DNA from: Stomoxys calcitrans
Lineage: Eukaryota; Arthropoda; Insecta; Diptera; Muscidae
Assembly: GCF_963082655.1 (NCBI RefSeq)
Contig: NC_081552.1
Location: 65,649,247-65,713,246 of the forward strand
Reading direction: 5' to 3'
Length of the DNA: 64,000 nt
In this document: positions 1-10,990 of the stretch, one piece after another
How the letters are laid out: the number at the start of each line of letters is the position of its first letter
How positions within the stretch are numbered: position 1 is the first letter of the stretch
Notes under the pieces: model-generated
Told to the model about the DNA's origin: nothing
Databases searched by the model: none
Seen by the model: only the letters and a program-made list of their open reading frames with translations
Made by a program: the position numbers and the translations under genes

Positions 1-89
1 ATTAAGTTGAAGGGCATCATTTTATTCTAAATACATACCAAACTTCTGTCAAAATAGCAAAAATTAATGCTTTTAGGAACCGAACAAGG

Positions 90-345
90 ATGATCGGAGA
101 CCGGTTTACATGGAAGCTACATCAGGTTATAGATAGATTTGGACAGTATTTGGTACAGTCAAATCGGGAGATCGGTTTAAATGGGAGCTATGTCAGGGTA
201 TATACCTATTTACACCGTACTTGACACATTTGTTGAAAGTCATTACAGAACACTACGTGCAAAAATGTAGCCAAATCGGACAAAGATCGACTCAGATTGT
301 TGAGACGATCAATAATGTATATACAAGGATTGTTTTTTATATTTC
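90..345 (-). repeat. Decayed DINE-1-like element, central repeats and head remnant
   Basis: The stretch holds degenerate units of the type 'agatcggtttaaatgggagctat' seen in better DINE-like copies elsewhere, then an inverted relic of the head motif (gatcgactcag...gacgatcaataatgtata). The reverse orientation is inferred from the order of these blocks. It is heavily diverged and its ends cannot be placed exactly. Confidence 0.45.
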
Positions 346-392
346 GGGATTAGAGAACAACAAAAACAAATATTAATCATCGAAAATCGCAT

Positions 393-655
393 TTTAAGCC
401 CACCACCATAGGATGGGGGTATACTAATCTAGTCATTCCGTTTGTATCCCCTGGAAATATTGATCTAGGACCCCATAAAGTAGATATATTCTTGATCGTC
501 TCAACATCCTGAGTCGATCCGTCCGTCTGTCGAATTCATGATAGCGGTCGTAAGCTATCCGTTTTAAATTTTGCACAGATACTTAATACTGATGTAGGTT
601 ATTGGGGATTGCAAATGGGCCATATCGGTTCAGATTTGGATATTGCTCCCATCAG
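393..655 (+). repeat. DINE-1-like element, 5' head fragment
   Basis: It begins with the head block (cccaccaccataggatggg, then gtatactaatctagtcattcc), continues with the conserved 'accccataaagtagatatat' block and a short gtccgtctgtcg tract, and ends after the first 'gggccatatcggttcaga' unit. The central repeats and 3' hairpin are missing, so this is a truncated copy. Confidence 0.65.
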
Positions 656-1899
656 GGACGTAGTCAGAATTTTATTTTTGGTAGGAGACCCACCCCACAT
701 GTTTTTCAAATCGAAAAGTGTCAAATTTCTTCTGTCAAATTGGTAAAGATATCCCCTTTTTTTTGGAAAGGGAACTAACCATCGGCGGTGATAGGCCCAT
801 CTTAATCTTTCAAAGCCTTCGAAATTCTGTTGTCTTTGAGAATATCTTAGTTTAATAGTGAGTTTCGGCGTATCAGCACAGTATTTTGATAAAATGTTTT
901 ATTTGCATTAATTTTTGCTCTCAAACTAGTTTTATGTTTTCAACAGGTTATTTGTGTCGGTCTATTGGTTTAAATGACTTTTATTAACTATAATTGATAA
1001 ATATTTAAAAAAATAAATTTTACCAATTTTTATGAAGGGCCATCTACATTCTCCTTAAATGATGTCGCTAATTTCCTGTTCGAACTTAATTAAAATTGAT
1101 TGAAAATACGTTTTTGACGGAAACGATATCCGGTCAAGATTGCATCCAACTATTGACTTATAGGCTTACAATATCCATCATGTGTTTATAAGTCCTTAAG
1201 TTTTCCTTATTTTTTGGAGATAAAATAAGAAAAGGTGGTAGAACTAAAAATCAGAAACACGAAGAGATTTCTACTTTATTGCTGTTGTCAACTTTGACCT
1301 AGCAGCAAACGTAAGTGATAACTAATAATATTTTAACACATTTCTTCACTTAAGGTATGTCTTTTAATAATAATAGATTTTGAAGCAAAAAGATTTTCTG
1401 ATTTCAAACATTAGACTCAAACAAACACTTCCATTATTTACGATAAAATTTTAATGAAAGTGTTATATTTTCAGTGATAATTTTGTAGTGTTCCAAAAAA
1501 GTAATCGTGGAAAATAGAGGAATTTTATTGTGAAGCACGAACTTCTACTGTGAAACACGAACATGCAATTTGACTCGTCGAATTTGAGTAAAGATTTTCG
1601 TACATAAACATGAGGAAATCATTATTCGCAAAATCTTTTCAGTTAAACGATTTTCTTGGAAGAAAATCAAAACTTCAAAAATAATGTCTAAAATGTTTCA
1701 AATAATATTTCACTGTGTTCAAATCTGCGGCCAAAGCCAACAGAACTAAAAAATTTCTACTAGACTTTTCGTCCCTTATTCACTATGAGCTCCGTTTCAA
1801 TTGCTTTAAATACTGCATTGTAAATTACGGAATTCCAAGACAAAAACGAAATAGTTTTATTTGATATGTATACCATAGAAGCTCAGTAGGCGTATAGAA
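656..1899. other. AT-rich spacer, nothing recognisable
   Basis: No credible open frame, terminal repeat or known repeat motif was found. The stretch is AT-rich, with short homopolymer runs only. Confidence 0.5.
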
Positions 1900-3217
1900 A
1901 CACGTAAAAAGGCGTTAAGTTCGGCCGGGCCGAACTTTGGATATCCACCACCTCGGGTATATACGTAAATCACCTTTCATCACAATCCGGTGAAAAATGC
2001 GTAATTTATGCCCCCATAGCAGGTATAATGAAATATGTTCCGATTTGGACAAAATACTTATAAGTACAAGCCATTGTTCAATTGTGTATAACAAAATATT
2101 GGTTTTTTAGTAGCTATATCTAGAAATAAACCAATCTGTACCATATGCAACATGGATGTCGAAAATCCCAACCTAAGTCAATGTGTTAAATTTCAGTGAA
2201 ATCGGATAATAAATCCGCCTTTTTTGGGGCCAATACTTTTTGTATATATGCGAATCTTGATCGATCTAGACCTAACTGCAGATATATGTGGAGGGGCAAC
2301 ATCGGACATCCCATCCCATCCCACATTTCGGCAACATCGGACAATAAATGAGCCATTTATGGGCCCAAAACATTTAATCGAGAGATCGGTCTATATGACA
2401 GCTATATCCAAATCTGGAACGATCTGAGCCATATTGCAGAAGTATGTCAAGGGGCTTAACTTAACTCACCGTCTTAAATTTCGGCGACATCCGACAATAA
2501 ATGCACCTTTTATGGGCCCAAAACGTTAAATCAAGAGATCGGTCTATATGACCAAATCTGATCCGATGAGGGCCAAATTAACGATGGATGGCGAAAGGCC
2601 TAACACAACTCACTGTCCCAAATTTCAGCGAAATCGGATAATAAATGAGGTCTTTGCAGGCCTAAAACCCTAAATGGGAGGATCGGTCTATATGGCAGCT
2701 TCTTCCAAATCTGAACCGATCAGGGCCAAATTGAAGAAAGATGTCGAAGGGCCTAAGACAACTCACTGACAAGACAATTTATCAAAGAATCGGTCTATAT
2801 GGCTGCTATATCCAAGTCTGGACCGATCTGAGCCAAATTGACGAAGGATATCGAAGGGCCTAACACTACTCACTGTCCCAAGTTTCAGCAAAATCGGATA
2901 ATAAATGTGGCTTTTATTGGCCTAAGGCTCTAAATCGGCGGATCGGTCTATATTAAGATATAGTCCGATATAGCCCAACCTCGAACTTAACCTGCTTATG
3001 AACAAAAAAAAGAATCTGTGCAAAGTTTCAGTATTCAAAATCTCTATTTTTAAAGACTGCAGCGTGATTTCAGCAGACAGACGGACAGACTGACGGACAT
3101 GTCTAGATCGTCTTATATTTTTTCGCTGATCAAGAATATATATACTTTATAGGGTCGGTGTTGCAAACGGAATGACAAAATGAATATACCCCCATTCTTT
3201 GGTGGTGGGTATAAAAA
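1900..3217 (-). mobile_element. DINE-1-like (Helentron-derived) element, family B, with central tandem repeats
   Basis: Read on the minus strand, the head is at the right end (tatacccaccaccaaagaat) and the tail at the left. The tail is the palindrome TTCGGCCGGGCCGAA followed by a pyrimidine-rich end like 'cctttttacgtg'. The interior has about five degenerate units of ~150 bp (atcggtctatatggcagct...) and a GTC-type microsatellite (cagacagacggacagac at 3077). Head block, microsatellite, terminal hairpin and a T-rich insertion site match what I know of DINE-1/INE-1 non-autonomous Helitrons, including the 'DINE-TR' forms with central tandem repeats. It has no coding capacity of its own; mobilisation would need a Helitron/Helentron protein encoded elsewhere. 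Confidence 0.75.
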
Positions 3218-3917
3218 GACTATCAATACAAAGAAATTACATGATATCGATTTGTGTAAGTGTAGTGCTTACATAGTAGACACGTTTTCGAGGTATACTC
3301 GATATAAGTACGACCAATATTTGGTTCTTGAAGCCTCCACACCTACTATGGCCGATTAATTATTCGATCCAAATTACGAAACGCTTCCTATAGTGGTTGG
3401 TGTGTGTATTGATCTCTGTCTTTCCTTTTCCATTACAAAAATCTTCGCTCGTCTCGAAAGAGAAACAAAACGAAAAATTAATAATTTTTCTTTGGAGAAG
3501 TTCTTCAGACTAACAAGCAAAATATGTCATTAAATGTATTTTTTAAATAATAATTTTTGTATAGATAAAACTTCAATTAAAATAATAATATGGGAATTAA
3601 GAGAAAATGTATATAGAATTATGTCTTAGAAAAGTGTTTGTCTTTCGGAACAATTTTTGCAAAATTTTTTTTTGCCAAAAAAATTGCATGAAGATTTTGG
3701 GTTAACCCGTAACGATGAAAAACATCCAAGAATAGAGCTGCCTTTGAAAAATTATAGCTCGAGTTAGAAAAGAGGTATCGTAACGAAATTTTAATTGGCG
3801 TAAAGTGGACGACTGAAAACAGTTAAAAAAAATTTTCCCGTCATGTTTTGGGGGAGCGTTGGCGTATCGAAAGTTGTCAATTTTTTTATATCCCAAAAAT
3901 TAAACGAAAAAAATTCA
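3218..3917. other. Spacer with a possible Tc1-like scrap
   Basis: No intact gene. On the plus strand around 3830-3895 the conceptual translation contains 'FPVMFWGSVGVSK', which resembles the conserved VMVWG block of Tc1/mariner transposases, but stops surround it and no terminal repeats are visible. I treat it as a weak relic only. Confidence 0.3.
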
Positions 3918-4833
3918 TGATCGTCGTGACATTTTAAGTCGAACTAGTTTCAATTTTGAACTAGAAATTTTGCACAAATACTTCTAATTGGTGTAGGTCG
4001 GTTGGGATTGTAAATGGGCCAAATCGGTCCACGTTTTGATAAGCTGCCGTATAAACCGATCTTGGGTCTTGACTCCTTGAGCCTCTAGAGGGCGCTGAAA
4101 TTTTGCACATAGTGTTTTTATATCACTTCTAACAACTGTGCGTAGTATGGTTCAAATCGGTCCATAACTTGGTATAGCTGTCCTATAAACCGATCTTGGG
4201 TCTTGACTTCTGGAGCCTCTAGAGGGCGCAATTTTCATCGAATTAGACTGAAATTTTGTATATAGTGTTTTGATATCACTTCCAACAACTGTGCGAAGTA
4301 TGGTTCAAATGGGTCCATAACCGGATATATATAGCTGCTATATAAACCGATCTTGGGTCGTGATTTCTTGAGCTTTTAGAAGGCGCAATTCCTATCCGAT
4401 TTGTCTGTAATTATGCATGTGATGTTTTGGTATCACTTCCAACATTTATGCGAAGTATGGTCCAAATCGGTCCACACCCTGACATAGCTGTCATATAAAC
4501 CGCTCTGGGATCTTGACTTCTTGAGCCTCTAGAGAGCGCAATTCTCATCCGATTTGGCACAGGTTTTGCACAACGGCTTCTCCCATGGCCTTCAACATAC
4601 GTGTGCAATATTGTCTGAATCGACCTATAGCTTAAGACAGCTCTCATATAAACCGATCTCCCGATTTTGCTTATTGATATAGCTCCTCCTCCGTCCATAT
4701 TCATTATTCTTTGTTTGCCTAAAAAGAGATACTGCGCAAATAACTCGACAGATGCGATCCATGGTATATAAGATATAAGTATAGGGTATATAAGATTCGG
4801 CCCGGCCGAACTTAGCACGCTCTTACTTGTTTT
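3918..4833 (+). mobile_element. DINE-1-like element, family A, head-truncated
   Basis: It starts inside the head block (gatcgtcgtgacattttaag), runs through four ~150-bp central units (ccatataaaccgatcttggg, then gtcttgactcc...), and ends with the palindrome TTCGGCCCGGCCGAA followed by cttagcacgctcttacttgt. The first part of the head is missing. The unit type and tail define what I call family A. Confidence 0.75.
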
Positions 4834-5159
4834 TATAAATATTGTCTTTAGAAAAAATTTAATTAAAATGTTAGCTTAAAAAAAAAATTAAGAAATTTTG
4901 CCATTAAAAAATAGTTTCAATTGGGGGTCGGGCACTTTAGAAAAATTCATTAAATTGGTTTAGAAAAATGTTATTAAAAATAAGCTTTCACTAAGAATTT
5001 CATTACAATTTTGCCCTTAAGAAAAAAATTTTAAGACGGCAACGGCTTCAGCAAAATGTCTTTGTAGAATGTTATAATTATGACATTTGGTCATTTTAAA
5101 AAATGTTACTGAAATTTTTTTGTTTAGAATAAATTTAATTAAAATTTTTTTCAATTTGT
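4834..5159. other. AT-rich spacer
   Basis: Runs of A and T with repeated 'attaaaa' words; no recognisable feature. Confidence 0.4.
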
Positions 5160-5274
5160 AATTTCTGACAACTTTGCCAAGTACGGTAAAAATCGGTCTA
5201 TAAACAGATATAGCTCCCATATTTTACCAGGATCCATGGTGGTGGGTTCCCAAAATAAACACGCCTTTACTTGT
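5160..5274 (+). repeat. DINE-1-like 3' tail remnant
   Basis: A single decayed central unit (aaaatcggtctataaacaga) is followed by ccatggtggtgggttccc and a tail ending acgcctttacttgttta. The GC-rich palindrome is lost. The next element's head follows directly, giving a head-to-tail junction. Confidence 0.6.
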
Positions 5275-5500
5275 TTATACCCACCAGCATAGGATGGGGG
5301 TATACTAATCTAGTCATTCCGTTTGTTATATTCGTCTAAGACCCCATAAAGTATATATATTCTTGACGATAGAGGTCGAACACATAAAGCTAGCCACTTG
5401 AAATTTTGCACAGTTAAGTCGCTGTGCAAAATTTAAAGCGGCTAGCTTTATGTATTGATGTAAGTCGTTGGGGATTGCAAATGGATCATAGCAGCCCATT
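5275..5500 (+). repeat. DINE-1-like head fragment containing a foldback
   Basis: Head motif tatacccaccagcataggat, then accccataaagtatatatat. The block that normally reads 'aaagctagccgcttgaaattttgcac' is present twice, the second time inverted, making the hairpin listed separately. The element breaks off at about 5500, where a mariner relic begins. Confidence 0.6.
5383..5452. repeat. 31-bp inverted repeat with 8-nt loop
   Basis: The left arm 5383-5413 and right arm 5422-5452 are reverse complements except at two positions, around a loop at 5414-5421. Both arms derive from the head of the DINE element that contains them. Confidence 0.85.
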
Positions 5501-5509
5501 TACAACTTA

Positions 5510-6050
5510 ATTTATTTTGTGTCACTATTTCGACATGTCCAGTTTTTCCGAAACAACAGGCAATAATTTGCTTGGAAGTGCTTCGTGCGCGAGGAACTTT
5601 TGTTGGATTTGGTTAATCTTGAAACACCCATACAGTCGACTGCTTTTTACTTTCGGGCTAATACGCGTAAATCCACGTTTCATCACCTGTCATGTTGTCA
5701 CAGACGTCAGCCTTTTTTTGAGGGATTGACAAGTTGTGTGGGATCCAACGCGAACAAATTTTTTGATGGTCAAATGTTTATGCAATATTAAATATTCATT
5801 TAATAATGTCTAAGGTTGTCTCAATCTCACGATAGGTCACATGACGATCTTGCGATATCAGTTGGCGCATAGCATCAATGGTTTTTGGAACAACAACTGA
5901 TTTTGAACGACCTTCACGAAATTCGTCTTGGATTGAACTACGATCTCGGTTGAATTCAGCATACTATCGATAAACACTGGTCCTTGATGGAGCTTCATCT
6001 CCAAAAATTTCATTAAGTTCATCGATGCACTGTTGTTGAGTTTATGCACG
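5510..6050 (-). pseudogene. Decayed mariner transposase with internal deletion
   Basis: Read on the minus strand from about 6010, the frame gives FGDEAPSRTSVYR, then (after a stop) YAEFNRDRSSIQDEFREGRS, then DAMRQLISQDRHVTYREIE. This is the helix-turn-helix and linker region of a mariner transposase. Downstream, at about 5750-5510, come blocks like RSTSKQIIACCFGKTGHVEIV, which belong to the central catalytic region. The part between, where the first catalytic Asp should lie, is missing or scrambled, and there are stops. The protein would have been a DDD transposase cutting TA-flanked inverted repeats. Plus-strand open frames at 5517-5791 are shadows of this relic. The exact mariner subfamily is not resolved. 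Confidence 0.65.
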
Positions 6051-6254
6051 TCGTAAAAAAAATCGCACGAAAATGTTCACAATTTATTCCACTTTATGGG
6101 CGAGATGAATCTTCTAAGTTAATGTATACAACACAAATATCGCTAATATGTCAAAACTTTCTGAGTACGTATAACCTCAAAAATGTCAAGCTTTACGGTG
6201 CAGCTGTCAGTTGGCAGATTGTAACACAGTGGTTGGCCAATACCGAAATATAAA

Positions 6255-6925
6255 AGGCAACCTTCGTGCATATGTAAACCACCTTTTGTCATAATCTGGT
6301 GAAAAATGCATAATTTATAGCAGCTATGTCGAAATATGGTCCGATTTGGACCAAATTCGGCATGAACATTTAGCGGTCTGATAAGAACAAGTCATTGTTA
6401 AATTTTTCAGAAAAAAATATTGGTCTTTTTGGTAGCTATAACATATGCGCCTTTTATAGTCCCAAAATCTTAAATCAATAGCTCGGTCTTAATGGCAGCA
6501 ATATACATATAAGCCAAACTGCAGAAAGATGTCGAGTGGCCTAACACAACTCACCTATATTCAAATCTGGACCAATCTGAGCCAAATTGCAGAAAGATGT
6601 CGAAGGGCTTAACACAACTCACTGTCCTAAATTTCAGCAAAATCGGATAATAAATAGCGCTTTTATGGGCCTAAGACCTTAAATCGACGGATCGGTCTAT
6701 ATGGGGGCTATATCAAGATATAGTCCGATATAGCACATCATCGAACATAACCTACCTATGGACATAAAAAGAATCTGTGCAAAGATTCAGCTCAATATCA
6801 CTATTTTGAAAAGACTGTAGGGTGATTTCAACAGACAGACGAACAGAGTTGGCTAGATCGTCTTGGACTTTTACGACGATCAAGAATATACATACTTTAT
6901 AGGGTCGGAAGTGGATATTTCTATG
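6255..6925 (-). repeat. DINE-1-like element, family B, partial
   Basis: Family-B units (aacacaactcactgtcctaa, atcggtctatatgggggct) in reverse orientation, ending at the right with the inverted microsatellite (cagacagacgaacaga) and head block (atactttatagggtcgga). The tail palindrome is lost at the left end. Confidence 0.6.
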
Positions 6926-6949
6926 AAACTATGAGAACTACTATGAGAA

Positions 6950-9060
6950 ACAAAGGAATAGTAAAAACGAACCCCCTAACGTTGACGACTCACGCAAAGA
7001 AAAAAAGGACCATGATTTATGGATCTGCATCTGGAATATTCCGACGTATGTATTGGAGATGTACAAGGCAAATGTAACCGCCTTACAGGAAGTGCGATAG
7101 ACCGGGAATAGCGTCACAATAACACCAAATGGTGACGAACTATACTATAGCTGTAATGACATGAGTCATTAATTTGGCTATGGATTTGTGGTGGCCGGAG
7201 ACTTAAACACCTTATTGGATGAAAACTTAGCCACAATCCGCTTAAAATTCAAAGTCATGCCCCGACGGATGGCAAGGAAGAGCAGGACAAAGATATATTC
7301 TACGAGCGCTTAGAGAGAGAATATGAACCCTGCCCCGCCCATGATATTAAAACACTCCTTGTGCCGACGATATAATTGCGCAGTGGCAAACCATGGCCCA
7401 CTCCATGGAAAATGCAGCGAAATCCGTACTTGGGTACCGGAAGCCTCCTCCGAGAAACCAAGATTGTCGAGATGTTACTGACGCCAAGAATGCGGCATAT
7501 ACAGCAACCCTGCAATCAGTAGCAACAGGCCAGATGAAGGAGAGGTATCGTAAGAAAAGGAGAGGAGAAACGTCTGTTCCGCAGAAAGAGTCAGAATAAA
7601 GTCCGAAAATTCTACCAACGAATTAAACATCAAACCGATGGTTTTGGTGCAGGCACATCCTCCTGCAGATACAAAGAAGGAAATCTGGTAACTGACACAG
7701 ATAGCGTGCTGAGGATGTGTAAATAACATTTTACCCAACTGCTACAGTCCGACGATGGCAGAGAAGAGGATACCACAGAACCAATCCCTGATGATGGTAT
7801 AGAAAGTTTACCTCCTAGTCAGAATGAGGTCCAAGTAGCAGTGACCCGACTGATGAACAACAAGGTAGCAGGAGCCGACAGGTTGCCCGCTGACCTATTC
7901 AAGACCAGAGGCGATACGCTGATAAGGCGTGTGTATCAGCTTGTCTGCGCGATCTGGCTAGAAGAACGAATACCCGATGATTGGAACTTCGGCATACTAT
8001 GTTCCGTACACAAGAAAGGAGACAAGACGGAATGTGCCAACTACAGAGATACTATCGAGCGTACTGTGTGAAAGGTTAAAACTTAAATTCAATGAGATAA
8101 TTGGGACCTATCAATGCGGCTTTAGACCTGGTAAATCTACCCTGTACAAGATATTCACACTGCGCCAAATCCTGGAAAAGACCCGAGAAGGTGAAATCAA
8201 CGTCTACCATATCTTTGTTGACTACAAAGCCGTTTTCGATAAACCTATACGTTCGAAGGTATTTCAAGCCATGTCTGAGTTTGGTATCCCTGCAAAATTA
8301 ATAAGGTAAGGATGACACTTGCAGGATGACACGTTCCTGTGTTAGAATAGGAAGAATCTCTCGGAACCATTTAATACCAAACGAGGTTTCAGGCAAGGAG
8401 GCAGCCTATCGTGTGATCTCTTTAATATCCTGCTGGCGAAGATTATACGAGAAGCAGATGTGGCACACTACTCACAAAACATGCTACTCGCCTACGCCGA
8501 CGACATCGATATCATAGATTGGTCACCGGAGGCAGTAACTGCAGCCTTTGAATGAATCGAAAGAGAGTCAGGGAAAATGTTTCTGGCAGTAAAATCCCAA
8601 GACGCCTTGTACAACCAATCAGATAAAGAAAATGGAGAAAGTTGGGAACCACAAATTTGTTGTTATGTGGTTCTGAGGCATGAATAATTGAGATGGCAGA
8701 CGAGGCAGTGATTGGAGTGATTGAGAGAAAGATTCATCGCAAAATATATGGACCAGTTTGCGCTAATGGAGAATATATGCGACACATGAACCACGAGGTG
8801 TATGACAACGATAGCATAGTTACACGTATGAAAATACAACGGCAGCGTTGGCTAGATCATGTTGTCAGAATGGATGAAGAATCTTCAGCAAAGAAGTCTT
8901 TTGAAGGCAAACGTGGTGGTATACGCAAATCGGGACGACCAAAAGACCGATGGAAAGATCAAGAGGTGGGAGACACCTCGAAACTTGGTGACATAGATTT
9001 TGGAATGAGCGCAGGAGATCGAGGCGCTTAAAACGCTATTCTACGTTCGACTAGTCGAAC
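6950..9060 (+). pseudogene. Broken RTE-like non-LTR retrotransposon (endonuclease + reverse transcriptase)
   Basis: Three reading frames carry fragments of one polyprotein, in the order of an RTE-type ORF2. First is an AP-endonuclease-like part (YKANVTALQEVR near 7065; GYGFVVAGDLN near 7190). Next is the reverse transcriptase: NKVAGADRLPADLF at ~7860, WNFGILCSVHKKGDKTECANY at ~7985, YQCGFRPGKST at ~8110, FVDYKAVFD at ~8215, GFRQGGSLSCDLFN at ~8385, and the active site YADD at ~8495. Last is the C-terminal block ending GRPKDRWKDQEV at ~8960. Stops and frameshifts separate the pieces, so it is dead. The element would have copied itself by target-primed reverse transcription. The resemblance to proteins often annotated 'craniofacial development protein 2-like' suggests the RTE group, but the clade is uncertain. 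Confidence 0.75.
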
Positions 9061-9383
9061 AAATGTTCTTTCATAGGCAATTAATGTAAAGTAAGTAAAA
9101 TAATTCAAATATGATGCAGGCTTATATTTGGATGTAACTATGGATATGGTAGTGGAGTTGTAATAAAATAAGATGATGCATATATCCATGGGTTTTTACT
9201 TGTTTTTACATACTTTCTTAAAATAGCATTTCGATGAGTAAGGGTGTAATGACGTAAGGACGAATTTAGTTTACCTCTTTCTATGCGGTGGGTATAAAGA
9301 GTGCGTATAACGAAACAATTATTTATGCTCTAAATTGGATTTTTTCTAAATAAGTGCAACTACTGGAGTTTATTGCTTTTATA
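9061..9383. other. Spacer
   Basis: The end of the LINE (gtaaagtaagtaaaataa) is followed by AT-rich sequence. A short 'gcggtgggtataaagag' at ~9285 may be a scrap of an inverted DINE head. Nothing else was seen. Confidence 0.35.
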
Positions 9384-9990
9384 AAGGGTGATTTTTTTGA
9401 GGTTAGGATTTTCATGCATTAGTATTTGACAGATCACGTGGGATTTCAGACATGGTGTCAAAGAGAAAGATGCTCAGTATGCTTTGACATTTCATCATGA
9501 ATAGACTTACTAACGAGCAACGCTTGCAAATCATTGAATTTTATTACCAAAATCAGTGTTCGGTTCGAAATGTGTTCAAATTTTGACAAATTTTGTTCAG
9601 CGATGAGGCTCAGTTCTGGTTGAATGACTACGTAAATAAGCAAAATTGCCGCATTTGGAGTGAAGAGCAACCAGAAGCCGTTCAAAAACTGCCCATGCAT
9701 CCCGAAAAATGCACTGTTTGGTGTGGTTTGTACGCTGGTGGAATCATTGGACCGTATTTTTTCAAAGATGCTGTTGGACGCAACGTTACGGTGAATGAAC
9801 ACATTTCGAACCGAACACTGATTTTGGTAATAAAATTCAATGATTTGCAAGCGTTGCTCGTTAGTAAGTCTATTCATGATGAAATGTCAAAGCATACTGA
9901 GCATCTTTCTCTTTGACACCATGTCTGAAATCCCACGTGATCTGTCAAATACTAATGCATGAAAATCCTAACCTCAAAAAAATCACCCTT
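9384..9990 (+). mobile_element. 607-bp Tc1/mariner-type miniature element, copy A
   Basis: The termini are AAGGGTGATTTTTTTGAGG and its inverse, flanked by TA (9382-9383 and 9991-9992), the expected Tc1/mariner target duplication. The inverted arms are 194 bp (9384-9577 and 9797-9990). The left arm holds the start of a transposase frame (MNRLTNEQRLQIIEFY), and the middle holds one block of the catalytic domain (FSDEAQFWLN...CRIWSEEQPEAV...VWCGLYAGGIIGPYFF). The rest of the gene is gone, so the element is non-autonomous. A second copy of identical length lies at 61567-62173. Confidence 0.85.
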
Positions 9991-9992
9991 TA

Positions 9993-10990
9993 TAATTATA
10001 TTGAGGGAGTGAAATACAACACATTTGTATTAATGGTATGTAATTAGAAGCATTGCGTTCCTTAGTTAGTTAGAGTAATATGTAAATTTTAAATGGAATA
10101 TTTTCGTTTTAGGTGCAAAGGTAATGGTTTAACATTGAACAATCAATTGGAACACGAGCACTTTAAAACATTTAAAACTTTTCCCGAGGACCCATGAGTA
10201 TGTACACAAGAATACGAAACTACACTGCAATATAAAATTTTTATGAAATTTGTAATGTATTAAACCATGGCAAAGCAGAACAATTAAGGGCGGTTTAAGT
10301 TGAAGATGAAGTTTTAGCAAAATCATGAAGTAAATGTGCCTTAAGAAGGCTCAGGACTTACAAGATGGCACCAAACTGCGACTTTTTCTAGATACATTGG
10401 TAGCTCTTACAATTCTTCTGGATGATCTTTAGTCCAAAATCGACAATTTTACTTATTTACTTACCCATTGAGCTAAAATGAGAAGAAAAATGAGCAAAAA
10501 TGAGCGTGCGATGAACTTTCTTAACAAAGCACGCATTTTGATATTAAAATTCAATAATTTGCTAGCGTTGTTCGTATTTAAAACGATTCATGGTTAAATT
10601 ATAAACCAAACTGAAGATGTTTTACAGTAAAACAAAACAAGAAACGTTCGTGAGCTGTTTACGCCAGTTTTGCCAAAAAGATAAAAACTAAAAATTATAA
10701 ATTTTAAAAAATGTATATAGGCGCTATGTCATCAACAACAAATCTAAAACAATGATATGTTGTCGAAACTAAACAAGAAGGGGAGAAATATCTAGGTTTA
10801 TGATGCATACTACTTTTTTAACGTTTTATACAAGTATATGACGTTTATAAATTTTGACAGTCGAAAATCTTAAAAACTGACATACAGACCATCTCTGCTT
10901 ACCACAGTGTAGGAAATGCAAAATTTTTTCACTCTCTATAGGCAACAGCATAACAAACGAAAGATACATCCGGTGGTGGCTATACATTTT
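9993..10990. other. Spacer with a short Tc1-type relic
   Basis: No intact gene. At ~10535-10620 the text 'aaattcaataatttgctagc' and 'ttgttcg...ttcatggttaaattataaacc' is a diverged relative of the right arm of the Tc1-type miniature element, suggesting an older family member. The rest is AT-rich and unrecognised. Confidence 0.4.
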
